From contig NZ_JAPHAV010000001.1 of NCBI RefSeq assembly GCF_026241335.1, positions 1,178,001 through 1,242,000 of the forward strand: 64,000 nt of DNA, read 5' to 3'. Made by a program: the position numbers and the translations under genes. This document shows positions 7,707 to 15,677 of this stretch, in pieces. Each line of letters opens with the position of its first letter. Within the stretch, counting starts at the first letter, position 1. The notes beneath the pieces were generated by a model, which saw only the letters and a program-made list of their open reading frames with translations, searched no databases and was not told where the DNA came from. This DNA is from Ochrobactrum chromiisoli. Its GTDB lineage: Bacteria; Pseudomonadota; Alphaproteobacteria; Rhizobiales; Rhizobiaceae.

Positions 7707-10700
7707 ATGAATGATACAGCAAGCATGCGTGCGGGCGAGGATATGACGTCACCTCGTTTCGTTCATCTGCGAGTGCATTCTGCTTATTCCTTGCTTGAAG
7801 GCGCCTTGCCTGTTGGCAAGATCATCAAACAGGCGATTGCCGATCAGGCACCGGCCATCGCGATAACTGACACCAACAATCTGTTTGGTGCTTTGGAGTT
7901 CGCCCAGAAGGCATCTAAGGATGGTTTGCAGCCGATCATCGGTTGCCAGCTCGATGTTGCATTCGGCGATCACAATGATAACAGCCGCAGTGCCAATCGC
8001 CGTCTGGTTCTCGACTTGGCACCCTTGGTTTTTCTCGCTTCGACCGAGGAAGGTTATGCGAATATTGTCCGGCTCGTCAGCCGCGCATTTCTCGACACGC
8101 CTTCGGGCGACCCTGTGCATGTCGATGCTGGGTGGCTGGCTGGCCTGTCAGAAGATGTGATTGTTCTCTCCGGTGGCCCTCTTGGACCAATCGGACGCGC
8201 TTTTGCCGCTGATCGCCCGGATCGTGCAGAAAGCCGTTTGGCTTTTCTGAAAGAAGCATTCGGTGACCGGCTTTATGTCGAGTTGCAGCGGCAGGCAGGT
8301 TATGATCGTGCGCTTGAGGCGAAGACCGTTGAACTTGCTTATGCAATGGAATTGCCACTCGTTGCGACCAATGAAGCTTTCTTCCTTAAGGCAGAGGATT
8401 TTGAAGCGCATGATGCGCTGCTCGCCATCGCCGAAGGGCAAATTATTTCAAATGATGATCGCCGTCGTCTGACGCCGGACCACCACTTGAAAAGCCGCGC
8501 AGAAATGGCGGCTCTGTTCGCCGACCTGCCGGAAGCGCTCGAAAACACGATTGAAATTGCGGAGCGTTGCAGCTGGTTCACCCAGACACGAGCGCCAATC
8601 CTGCCGCGTTTCACGGGTGAATCCGACGATCCCGAAGCCGCAGTTCAGGCGGAGGCCGAAGAACTGGCGCGACAGGCGCGCGAAGGTTTGAAGATGCGGC
8701 TGGAAACAGCCGGGCTTGCTGAAGGGTATACGCAAGAACAATATGCCGAGCGTCTCGATTATGAGATCGGCATTATCACGCGTATGAAGTTCCCGGGCTA
8801 CTTCCTCATTGTTGCGGACTTTATCAAATGGGCCAAGCAGCAGGGGATCCCTGTTGGCCCCGGTCGTGGTTCGGGTGCGGGCTCTCTCGTCGCTTATGCA
8901 TTGACGATTACTGATGTTGATCCGTTGCGCTTTTCGCTGCTGTTTGAGCGCTTCCTCAATCCTGACCGCGTATCGATGCCAGACTTCGATATCGATTTCT
9001 GTCAGGATCGGCGCGAAGAAGTCATTCGCTATGTGCAGGGAAAGTACGGTCGCGATCAGGTCGCACAGATCATAACTTTCGGAACACTTCAGGCGCGCGC
9101 TGTGTTGCGTGATGTGGGTCGCGTTCTCGAAATGCCTTACGGGCAGGTCGACCGTCTCTGCAAGCTTGTGCCGCAGAATCCGGCCAATCCGGTGTCTCTG
9201 GCGCAGGCCATTGAAACAGAACCCAAGATTAATGAGGAACGTGAGAAAGAGCCGGTTGTCGGCCGTCTTCTCGATATGGCGCTCAAGCTTGAAGGGCTTT
9301 ATCGCCACGCATCGACACACGCAGCCGGTATCGTTATCGGTGATCGCCCATTGTCTGAACTGGTGCCGATGTATCGCGATCCGCGCTCGGATATGCCGGT
9401 CACGCAGTTTAATATGAAATGGGTCGAACAGGCCGGTCTGGTCAAGTTCGACTTTCTTGGTCTGAAAACGCTTACGGTTCTTGAGACGGCAGTGAAGCTT
9501 GTTGCGCGTAAAGGCATTGAGATTGACCTGTCGCGCTTGCCCTTGGATGACCAACTGACTTATGAAATGCTTTCGCGTGGCGAAACGGTCGGCGTGTTTC
9601 AGGTGGAAAGTGCCGGAATGCGAAAGGCGCTGCTCGGCATGCGCCCGGACCGCATTGAGGATATTATTGCGCTCGTGGCGCTTTATCGTCCGGGTCCGAT
9701 GGAAAACATTCCGACCTATAACGCGCGCAAGAACGGTGAGGAGGAGATTGCCTCCATCCACCCAAAGATTGATGACCTGATCAAAGAAACGCAGGGCGTT
9801 ATCGTTTATCAGGAACAGGTGATGCAGATCGCGCAGGTTCTTTCGGGCTACTCGCTCGGTGAAGCTGATCTTTTGCGCCGCGCCATGGGTAAGAAAATCC
9901 GCGAAGAAATGGACAAGCAGCGCGTCCGCTTCGTGGACGGTGCCATTGAAGGCGGTGTCGACAAGGCGCAGGCGAATATGATTTTCGACCTGTTGGCCAA
10001 GTTCGCCGACTATGGCTTCAACAAGTCGCACGCTGCTGCTTATGCGATTGTATCTTATCAGACCGCCTACATGAAGGCGCATTATCCCGTTGAGTTTCTC
10101 GCCGCTTCAATGACATATGATATGTCGAACGCCGATAAGCTGAATGATTTCCGCCGCGATGCAAATCGTCTGGGGATCGATGTGGTGACGCCATCGGTCA
10201 TGACGTCTTTTCGTCCCTTCGAAGTTGGCGAGAAGAAGATCTTCTACTCGCTTGCCGCAATCAAAGGTGTTGGTGAAGCCGCCGTTGATCATATCGTCAG
10301 TGTGCGGGCCGAAAAGCCGTTTGAAAGCCTTGAAGATTTCTTTGAGCGGATTGATCCGAAAATTGTCAATCGCCGCGTGACGGAAAGCCTGATCAATGCA
10401 GGCGCTCTCGATTGTTTCGGTCGCGACCGTGCGGCCATGAGCGCTGGCATGGACCGCATCATGGGGTTTGCCCAACGCACACAGGAAAATGCGGCCAGCG
10501 GTCAATCGGATATTTTTGGTCTTTCCGGCGCGCCCAAGGAAACCCTGATCCTTCCGCAGGCAGCCCCTTGGTTGCCTTCGGAAAAGCTGCATCGCGAGTT
10601 TCAGGCGGTTGGCTTTTATCTTTCTGCGCATCCGCTTGACGAATACCGTCAGGTGCTTGATCGCATGCGTGTACAGAGCTGGGCTGATTTCTCGGCAGCA

Positions 10701-11195
10701 GTCAAGCGCGGCGCAAATGCCGGGCGTCTGGCGGGTACGGTGACGACACGGCAGGAGCGCAAGACCCGCACAGGCAATAAGATGGGCATTGTGCAGTTGT
10801 CCGATGCCACTGGCCAGTTTGAAGCGGTCCTTTTCTCGGAAGGTCTTGCGCAATATCGTGATCTTCTGGAAAGCGGTAAGTCTGTCGTTATTACGGTTGC
10901 CGCAGAAAATCGCCCGGAGGGTATCGGGCTTCGCATCCAGACCGTGCAATCGCTGGAGGATCGGGCTTGCGCAATGCAAAAGGCATTGCGGCTTTATCTA
11001 CGCTCGGCTGAAGCGGTGAAAAGTATCGTTCCGCATTTTAACACGCGCGGCGATGGACAGGTAAGCCTGATCGTAATCAAGGAAGAGGGGCAGCGTGAAG
11101 TGGAGATCGAACTTCCACACCGCTATCGCGTCAGTCCACAGATTGCGAGTGCCATGAAAGCTATTCCGGGCGTTGTTGACGTCGAGCTGGTCTAG
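7707..11195 (+). CDS. dnaE: DNA polymerase III alpha subunit
   Basis: 1162 residues. This is the catalytic subunit of the replicative polymerase. The N-terminal PHP domain begins FVHLRVHSAYSLLEGA. The polymerase core contains PGRGSGAGSLVAYAL and the catalytic PDFDIDFCQDRR, then GFNKSHAAAYAIVSYQTAYMKAHYP (fingers), a helix-hairpin-helix (AIKGVGEAAVDHI) and a C-terminal OB domain (LAGTVTTRQERKTRTGNKMGIVQLSD). Length and the lolCD neighbourhood point to dnaE1 rather than the error-prone dnaE2. The ATG at 7707 was chosen because GGGGA lies six bases upstream; 7701 and 7662 are in-frame alternatives. The stop codon TAG shares bases with the first unit of the 59-bp repeat array. Confidence 0.95.
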   Translation: MNDTASMRAGEDMTSPRFVHLRVHSAYSLLEGALPVGKIIKQAIADQAPAIAITDTNNLFGALEFAQKASKDGLQPIIGCQLDVAFGDHNDNSRSANRRLVLDLAPLVFLASTEEGYANIVRLVSRAFLDTPSGDPVHVDAGWLAGLSEDVIVLSGGPLGPIGRAFAADRPDRAESRLAFLKEAFGDRLYVELQRQAGYDRALEAKTVELAYAMELPLVATNEAFFLKAEDFEAHDALLAIAEGQIISNDDRRRLTPDHHLKSRAEMAALFADLPEALENTIEIAERCSWFTQTRAPILPRFTGESDDPEAAVQAEAEELARQAREGLKMRLETAGLAEGYTQEQYAERLDYEIGIITRMKFPGYFLIVADFIKWAKQQGIPVGPGRGSGAGSLVAYALTITDVDPLRFSLLFERFLNPDRVSMPDFDIDFCQDRREEVIRYVQGKYGRDQVAQIITFGTLQARAVLRDVGRVLEMPYGQVDRLCKLVPQNPANPVSLAQAIETEPKINEEREKEPVVGRLLDMALKLEGLYRHASTHAAGIVIGDRPLSELVPMYRDPRSDMPVTQFNMKWVEQAGLVKFDFLGLKTLTVLETAVKLVARKGIEIDLSRLPLDDQLTYEMLSRGETVGVFQVESAGMRKALLGMRPDRIEDIIALVALYRPGPMENIPTYNARKNGEEEIASIHPKIDDLIKETQGVIVYQEQVMQIAQVLSGYSLGEADLLRRAMGKKIREEMDKQRVRFVDGAIEGGVDKAQANMIFDLLAKFADYGFNKSHAAAYAIVSYQTAYMKAHYPVEFLAASMTYDMSNADKLNDFRRDANRLGIDVVTPSVMTSFRPFEVGEKKIFYSLAAIKGVGEAAVDHIVSVRAEKPFESLEDFFERIDPKIVNRRVTESLINAGALDCFGRDRAAMSAGMDRIMGFAQRTQENAASGQSDIFGLSGAPKETLILPQAAPWLPSEKLHREFQAVGFYLSAHPLDEYRQVLDRMRVQSWADFSAAVKRGANAGRLAGTVTTRQERKTRTGNKMGIVQLSDATGQFEAVLFSEGLAQYRDLLESGKSVVITVAAENRPEGIGLRIQTVQSLEDRACAMQKALRLYLRSAEAVKSIVPHFNTRGDGQVSLIVIKEEGQREVEIELPHRYRVSPQIASAMKAIPGVVDVELV

Positions 11196-11528
11196 AGCAT
11201 TTCCAGCAAAAGTGCGAAGCGGTTTTGCGTAGGATAATGCGTGACAACACACAGAGCATTTCCAGCAAAAGTGCGAAGCGGTTTTGCGTAGGATAATGCG
11301 TGACAACAAACAGAGCATTTCCAGCAAAAGTGCGAAGCGGTTTTGCGTAGGATAATGCGTGACAACAAACAGAGCATTTCCAGCAAAAGTGCGAAGCGGT
11401 TTTGCGTAGGACAATGCGTGACAACAAACAGAGCATTTCCAGCAAAAGTGCGAAGCGGTTTTGCGTGGGATAATGCGTAAAAAATATAGAGCATTTCCAG
11501 CGATTCAAACAAAGCAGGAAATGCTCTA
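11194..11528. repeat. Tandem array: five 59-bp units plus an inverted terminal module
   Basis: Units start at 11194, 11253, 11312, 11371 and 11430 (period exactly 59; the last unit is 58) and are nearly identical: AGAGCATTTCCAGCAAAAGT, then a GCGAAGCGGTTTTGCG hairpin-forming core, then GGATAATGCGTGACAACA. The array closes at 11488-11528 with a 41-base module whose ends, AGAGCATTTCC and GGAAATGCTCT, are perfect inverted repeats. There are no unique spacers, so it is not CRISPR. Single copies of the unit occur at 15536-15590 and, degenerate, at 3196-3298. The reading frames of 106-138 codons across it are artefacts of periodicity. Confidence 0.95.
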
Positions 11529-11530
11529 AA

Positions 11531-11560
11531 AACCGGCCAATTAGAATTGGCCGGTTTTTT
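11531..11560. terminator. Bidirectional terminator between dnaE and the oxidoreductase gene
   Basis: Perfect stem AACCGGCCAATT/AATTGGCCGGTT (11531-11542 with 11545-11556) with a T run on the plus side and an A run on the other side; it serves the two convergent genes. Confidence 0.85.
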
Positions 11561-11568
11561 CCATGTTT

Positions 11569-12210
11569 TTAGTAAGCAGCAGTGAAACGCTTGCCGATAT
11601 GTTTGCCCTGTTCTGCTTCATCGACAATCGCCACGGCCAGATCTTCAACCGAGATTTTGCTTTCGCCTTTGTCATCAAAGACTGGCTCGTCTGCGCCAAG
11701 ACGATATTTGCCGGTGCGTTCGCCGGGTTGAAGAATGATTGCGGGCGAAACAAAGGTCCAGTCGAGGTCTTTTTCTTCACGCAGTTCATTGAGTGCCTGG
11801 CGTGCGCCAAGCGCGCCTTCTTTCCACTCGGCGGGAAAATCCGGCGAATCCACCAGCTGATGGCCGTTGATTTCCAGACTTCCGGCGCCGCCAACTGCGA
11901 TGAGACGCTTCACGCCTGCTTTCTTGGCAGCTTCGTTGATGGAACGGCTGCCCTTGATGTGGTTTTCGCGGATATTGCGGTCTGTCCAGCCGGGATTAAA
12001 GGCTGAAATAATCACGTCATGGCCTGCAATTTGCTTGGCGAGCGCATCCGTGTCGAATACGTCGGCCTTTACAGCGGTAACATTGTCGAGTTTCGCAACC
12101 TTATCTGTATGGCGGACAAGTGCTGTGACGCTGTGACCGCGCGATTGTGCTTCCTTGAGAATTGCAGCGCCGACAAAGCCGGTAGCGCCGATGAGTGCGA
12201 TTTTAGCCAT
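11569..12210 (-). CDS. NAD(P)H-binding oxidoreductase, atypical SDR family
   Basis: 213 residues. The N-terminal Rossmann fold carries KIALIGATGFVGAAILKEA, the GxxGxxG motif of atypical short-chain dehydrogenases of the NmrA/YwnB type. VKADVFDTDAL and HDVIISAFNPG are the next strands, and KRLIAVGGAGSLEI replaces the usual catalytic YxxxK, so it may be a reductase, a flavin reductase-like protein or a redox sensor rather than a classical dehydrogenase. The substrate is unknown. It is divergent from an HxlR-type regulator (162 bases between starts), which makes it the likely target of that regulator, for instance in a response to electrophiles or quinones. Confidence 0.85.
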   Translation of the reverse strand: MAKIALIGATGFVGAAILKEAQSRGHSVTALVRHTDKVAKLDNVTAVKADVFDTDALAKQIAGHDVIISAFNPGWTDRNIRENHIKGSRSINEAAKKAGVKRLIAVGGAGSLEINGHQLVDSPDFPAEWKEGALGARQALNELREEKDLDWTFVSPAIILQPGERTGKYRLGADEPVFDDKGESKISVEDLAVAIVDEAEQGKHIGKRFTAAY

Positions 12211-12264
12211 TTCATGTTCCTTTCAAATCAGTCACTGAAGTGATATTTAATAATCAGGTTCTTT

Positions 12265-12284
12265 ATAGTAACTACGTAGTCGAT
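12265..12284. promoter_or_regulatory. Candidate operator for the HxlR regulator
   Basis: The perfect 10-base palindrome ACTACGTAGT (12271-12280) inside TAGTAACTACGTAGTCGATA sits centrally in the divergent promoter region. GTAACT-type half sites are usual for HxlR/QorR proteins. Binding is inferred from position and symmetry only. Confidence 0.4.
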
Positions 12285-12372
12285 ATGATAAACCTTGTGA
12301 AGAACGCACTTTTTCATGATTAGGGTACATGGAGGTAACTGCATGCCCGACAAGGCCACTTAGGGAAGTAAA

Positions 12373-12795
12373 ATGAAAATCACGACCCAACCGGATAACG
12401 GAACACCGCTTCTATCATCGACGGCTGCTTTTCAATCGGAGCCCGATGGAAAGGGGCTTTGCCCCATTCGTGAAGTGCTCGACCGGGTGGGCGATACGTG
12501 GAGCATCCTCGTTATTTTTAATCTGCAAATGGGATCAATGCGGTTTAATGCATTGCGCCGATCTGTGGAGGGTATTTCACAAAGAATGCTGACCGTGACG
12601 CTGCGTTCACTTGAGCGCGATGGCCTTGTGGCGCGTCATGTGCGCCCAACATCGCCGCCGGAAGTGAATTATTCCCTGACCGAACTTGGACATTCACTTG
12701 CTGTGCCGATTGATGTGCTGGGGCAGTGGGCTGTCGAAAACCGGGAACAAATGCGCGATGCCCGTCGGCGTTTTGATGCCGCTGCAGAAGATTAG
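12373..12795 (+). CDS. HxlR-family winged-helix transcriptional regulator
   Basis: 140 residues. The family core is clear: CPIREVLDRVGDTWSILVIF (the Cys-Pro start and W-x-x-L helix), MRFNALRRSVEGISQRMLTVTLRSLERDGLVARHV (DNA-recognition helix and wing), and PPEVNYSLTELGHSL. The Cys in GLCPIREVL is the residue that in several relatives senses oxidants, electrophiles or aldehydes. About 30 extra N-terminal residues are low-complexity. It is divergent from an NAD(P)-binding oxidoreductase, its probable target. A six-codon frame with its own good ribosome binding site (12343-12363) lies immediately upstream. Confidence 0.92.
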   Translation: MKITTQPDNGTPLLSSTAAFQSEPDGKGLCPIREVLDRVGDTWSILVIFNLQMGSMRFNALRRSVEGISQRMLTVTLRSLERDGLVARHVRPTSPPEVNYSLTELGHSLAVPIDVLGQWAVENREQMRDARRRFDAAAED

Positions 12796-12884
12796 GCTCA
12801 AGCCCGCTTTAATAAATGGGGCCAGAGCCAAACGAACCGGATGCCGGAATGCTCGTTACTCGTTTCAACAAAGGAGAATGAAAC

Positions 12885-13082
12885 ATGCCTGCAAAATCAA
12901 AAGCACAGCAAAAAGCAGCGGGTGCTGCACTTGCCGCAAAGCGCGGCGAGATCAACAAGAGTGAACTCTTTGGCGCCTCAAAAGAAATGTATGAAACAAT
13001 GACGGAGAAAGAGCTCGAAGAGTTTGCCGAGACCAAACACAAAGGTCTTCCCGAGCACGTCTCAGACAAAAAAAGCAGCTGA
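12885..13082 (+). CDS. DUF3008 family protein
   Basis: 65 residues, very basic at the start (MPAKSKAQQKAAGAALAAKRG) and acidic later (MTEKELEEFAETKHKGLPEH), the pattern of the DUF3008 family. These small proteins are widespread in proteobacteria and resemble general stress proteins; the function is unknown. A strong ribosome binding site AAAGGAG lies eight bases before the ATG. The stop TGA is inside the stem of the following terminator. Confidence 0.85.
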   Translation: MPAKSKAQQKAAGAALAAKRGEINKSELFGASKEMYETMTEKELEEFAETKHKGLPEHVSDKKSS

Positions 13083-13101
13083 CTCATCATCAGCTGCTCT
13101 T
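13066..13101. terminator. Bidirectional terminator overlapping the DUF3008 stop codon
   Basis: Stem AGCAGCTGA/TCAGCTGCT (13074-13082 with 13090-13098). On the minus strand it is followed by seven T, so it best serves the convergent secreted-protein gene; on the plus strand the tail is CTTCTTC. Confidence 0.75.
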
Positions 13102-13122
13102 CTTCTATGATCTGTTAAGCGC

Positions 13123-13548
13123 TTACTTCGCGCCGTTTGCGGGTACAAATTCGATGGCTTTGAGCTTGCCGCCGCTAATTCCGCAGCGCAAGGTTATCGT
13201 GTCCCATTGCGTGCCGCCAGTTTTGCGCCGTGCTTCTCCGGGTACGGAAATGACGGCAGAAACTTTACGTGCATCTTTTGTGCTGAATTTCGCAGATTTG
13301 TCGTTTGTTGTTGCCGCGGAAATATCATCTTTTGTAAAACCAAGACGATCATATTTCTTGCTCTTTTTAACATAATCATAAGCACTTGCAACGCAGTCAG
13401 CCACCTGTGGTGACGCCTGCTGATCCTTGACAAGTGTCTGATAATTGCCAGTAAAATCTTTTGAACGCTTCGGAACACTGTCGGCATGGGCGGCGCCGGC
13501 TACGCCGAAAGCGAAAATTGCGGAAAGTATGATCTTGGTCGATTTCAT
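13123..13548 (-). CDS. Secreted/periplasmic protein of unknown function
   Basis: 141 residues. A clear Sec signal peptide MKSTKIILSAIFAFGVAGAAHA with an AHA cleavage site at about residue 22. The mature part is basic (VPKRSKDFTGNYQTL, YVKKSKKYDRLGF), with two Cys (ADCVASAYD and LRCGISGG) that could form a disulphide. No known domain is recognised. A good ribosome binding site (AAGGAAG) precedes the start. It is convergent with the DUF3008 gene and lies 117 bases downstream of the extensin-family gene, which is transcribed in the same direction. Confidence 0.8.
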   Translation of the reverse strand: MKSTKIILSAIFAFGVAGAAHADSVPKRSKDFTGNYQTLVKDQQASPQVADCVASAYDYVKKSKKYDRLGFTKDDISAATTNDKSAKFSTKDARKVSAVISVPGEARRKTGGTQWDTITLRCGISGGKLKAIEFVPANGAK

Positions 13549-13665
13549 GATTTGCTTCCTTGGAAAAGCTACCGCACCAATCGGCGGTTAGCAAAATCGA
13601 TAATGAAGATAATATTAGTGAGGCAGTTTGAATTTTTTATGTTCGCTGTCTGCGTGCAGAATATC

Positions 13666-14586
13666 TTATTGGCAGATTCGGGCAAGACAGGTTTTTCCAT
13701 GACATCCCTGATCAAGATGCATGTTTGTTATGTGCGCGGCGTCCCCTTCAGGCCCGATTACCGTCATGAAAAGTTTGCAGCTCGCATCATGAACCGCACG
13801 CCAAAAGGCTTTTTCCTTTTCCGATCCGTTCCAGCCACTTTTCAATTCGGTCACAGAACCATCCGAAAACTTAAACGACATGATATCGAGCGCATTTGCA
13901 AATGCATGTTCGGACACGCGCCCCTCTGATGCACCATTGACATTGCGACACTGATAGTCGGACCCCGTGCCAACTTCTGTGACTTTCACATCGTTGCCAT
14001 AGACCTTGCTTGCGGCTTCACTGACATGCTCCGACCATTTGGCAAGCGTAACAGCCATAGCGCAATTTGTTGTGACAGGATTTGCGAACTTCAGGGGCTG
14101 GGCTTTACCAATTGCAGTCAGCGAAAGCGGCGACTGCGCGCTGCATTGAGGACTATCATTGATCGGTGGGGAGAGCTTTCCCTCCACGTCGCCTTGCATG
14201 AGGGCTGGGCAGGCAACCTGATAGATGCGCTCGTTTTTCTCTGGCCTTGGTGTTTCAACATTGCTTTTAGCCGGTTCTGCCGATTGGGCCGGCTCTTTTT
14301 CGCGTCGTGGCGCATCCGCTTCTCGTCCTGGCGCTGGCGTGGGAACTGGAATCACAGTGACTGGCGCTGACTGCGGCTTTGATCGTTGCTGCCTGGTGCT
14401 GCGTTTCTTTTTGGTGCGTTTTTGAGGCGTGGTCTTCTTTGTGTTTCCGCTTAATGCGCGTTCAATAAGATTTTGCGCATTTGCTGTTCCAGTCCTCGGC
14501 CAGTTCCCGCCGCAAATCAACGTAATCGAACATGCGAGGAGGAGGGTCGTTATCGCTTTGGGAAAGAAAGAGAAAGAAACGGCCAT
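13666..14586 (-). CDS. Extensin-like C-terminal domain protein (putative cell-wall peptidase)
   Basis: 306 residues. A membrane or signal segment at about 8-27 (FPKAITTLLLACSITLICGG) is followed by a long basic, Pro/Lys/Arg-rich linker (about 35-120), then the extensin-like C domain. That domain has the conserved CPALMQGDVEGKLSPPI opening, TNCAMAVTLAKWSE, SEHAFANALDIMSF (His and Asp of a VanY/M15-like zinc site), and the closing DAAHITNMHLDQGCHG. In this family four or more Cys form disulphides, which is consistent with export. A role in peptidoglycan remodelling is inferred from the fold. The start has GAGG six bases upstream. Confidence 0.85.
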   Translation of the reverse strand: MAVSFSFFPKAITTLLLACSITLICGGNWPRTGTANAQNLIERALSGNTKKTTPQKRTKKKRSTRQQRSKPQSAPVTVIPVPTPAPGREADAPRREKEPAQSAEPAKSNVETPRPEKNERIYQVACPALMQGDVEGKLSPPINDSPQCSAQSPLSLTAIGKAQPLKFANPVTTNCAMAVTLAKWSEHVSEAASKVYGNDVKVTEVGTGSDYQCRNVNGASEGRVSEHAFANALDIMSFKFSDGSVTELKSGWNGSEKEKAFWRAVHDASCKLFMTVIGPEGDAAHITNMHLDQGCHGKTCLARICQ

Positions 14587-14705
14587 GTTTGCCTCTTTTG
14601 ATATGACGCACCCTGGTTTAATGTCGATAAGGCAGTTGTCGTTCCTTCACGCTTCGTGGCGCACGGTTATATATGGCCAAATGGCTTAAAATCCGGGCTT
14701 AAGCC

Positions 14706-14734
14706 TTGACAAGATGACACGCTAATGACTACAA
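14706..14734 (+). promoter_or_regulatory. Sigma-70-type promoter of rpsD
   Basis: TTGACA (14706-14711), 17-base spacer, CTACAA (14729-14734). A start near 14741 would leave a leader of about 160 bases before rpsD. Confidence 0.65.
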
Positions 14735-14740
14735 GCCGCC

Positions 14741-14900
14741 ATCGCTGGAGCTTCATCGCTCCGGCGTTTCATTTGACGTGTCCCGTGGATGAAGATCGCA
14801 GCTGCGCGCTTCATTCTGTCAGTCTCTGGAAAACAGGGGCAGAGGAGGGCGCGTTTCCTGTCTGCGCCGTAAGGCGCATCAACTTTTTAAAGGAAATGCG
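14741..14900 (+). promoter_or_regulatory. rpsD 5' leader with hairpins, possible S4 autoregulatory site
   Basis: The leader contains GGAGC-TTCATC-GCTCC and, just ahead of the ribosome binding site AAAGGAAA, GCGCC-GTAA-GGCGC (14864-14877). S4 is an RNA-binding autoregulator in other bacteria; here it is a stand-alone gene, so a leader target is plausible but not matched to a known motif. Confidence 0.35.
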
Positions 14901-15518
14901 ATGAGCAAGCGCGAATCCGCTAAGTACAAAATTGATCGCCGCCTTGGCGAAAACATTTGGGGTCGTCCGAAGTCCCCTGTAAACCGTCGTGAATATGGCC
15001 CAGGCCAGCACGGTCAGCGCCGTAAGGGCAAGCTTTCCGACTACGGTGTACAGCTCCGTGCAAAGCAGAAGCTCAAGGGCTTCTACGGTGATATTTCGGA
15101 AAAGCAGTTCCGCAAGACCTATGACGAAGCAGCTCGCCGCAAGGGCGATACTGGTGAAAACCTCATCGGCCTGCTCGAATCGCGTCTGGATGCTGTCGTG
15201 TACCGCGCAAAGTTCGTTCCAACGATTTTTGCTGCACGTCAGTTCATCAACCACGGTCACGTTAACGTAAACGGCCGCCGCGTCAACATTCAGTCCTACC
15301 GCCTCAAGGCTGGCGACGTTGTTGAAGTTCGCGAAAAGTCGAAGCAGCTCGTCATCGTTCTCGAAGCTGTTGCGCTCGCTGAACGCGATGTTCCTGACTA
15401 CGTTGAAGTTGATCACAACAAGATGGTTGCGACCTACTCCCGCGTTCCAACCCTGGCTGACGTTCCATACGCAGTTCAGATGGAACCAAACCTCGTCGTC
15501 GAATTCTATTCGCGTTAA
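14901..15518 (+). CDS. rpsD: 30S ribosomal protein S4
   Basis: 205 residues, normal length. A primary 16S rRNA-binding protein that nucleates small-subunit assembly. It begins [20 protein letters not shown] and has the S4 N-terminal domain ([29 protein letters not shown]) and an S4 RNA-binding domain ([38 protein letters not shown] type strand-helix pattern). It lacks the zinc-binding Cys of the C+ type. Codon use is strongly biased, as for highly expressed genes. Stand-alone, with its own promoter and terminator, as usual in Rhizobiales. Confidence 0.98.
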   Translation: MSKRESAKYKIDRRLGENIWGRPKSPVNRREYGPGQHGQRRKGKLSDYGVQLRAKQKLKGFYGDISEKQFRKTYDEAARRKGDTGENLIGLLESRLDAVVYRAKFVPTIFAARQFINHGHVNVNGRRVNIQSYRLKAGDVVEVREKSKQLVIVLEAVALAERDVPDYVEVDHNKMVATYSRVPTLADVPYAVQMEPNLVVEFYSR

Positions 15519-15535
15519 TTCTGAGCCTCTGGCTC

Positions 15536-15590
15536 AGAGCATTTCCAGCAAAAGTGCGAAGCGGTTTTGCGTGAGGGAATGCGTGAAAGC
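15536..15590. repeat. Single copy of the 59-bp dispersed repeat
   Basis: AGAGCATTTCCAGCAAAAGT and the GCGAAGCGGTTTTGCG core are identical to the units of the array at 11194; it lies between the rpsD stop and its terminator. Confidence 0.9.
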
Positions 15591-15601
15591 AAAAATAAAT
15601 G

Positions 15602-15633
15602 GCCGCCCTCGGTTTTCCCGAGGGCGGCTTTTC
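15602..15633 (+). terminator. rpsD terminator
   Basis: GCCGCCCTCGG/CCGAGGGCGGC stem with a short TTTTC tail, after the dispersed repeat. Confidence 0.85.
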
Positions 15634-15677
15634 TGTATGTAGACGTTAATCTGTTTCTCTCATGTACAGGAAGCATA

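Noticed and set aside
8448..10082. 544-codon minus-strand frame inside dnaE
   Set aside because: Antisense to the conserved polymerase core; explained by codon bias of dnaE.
11161..11512. Minus-strand frames of 106-138 codons with internal protein repeats
   Set aside because: They arise only because the 59-bp repeat lacks stops in those frames; there is no ribosome binding site and codon use is unlike real genes.
11194..11528. Possible CRISPR array
   Set aside because: Units are directly adjacent with no unique spacers, and no cas gene is in the window.
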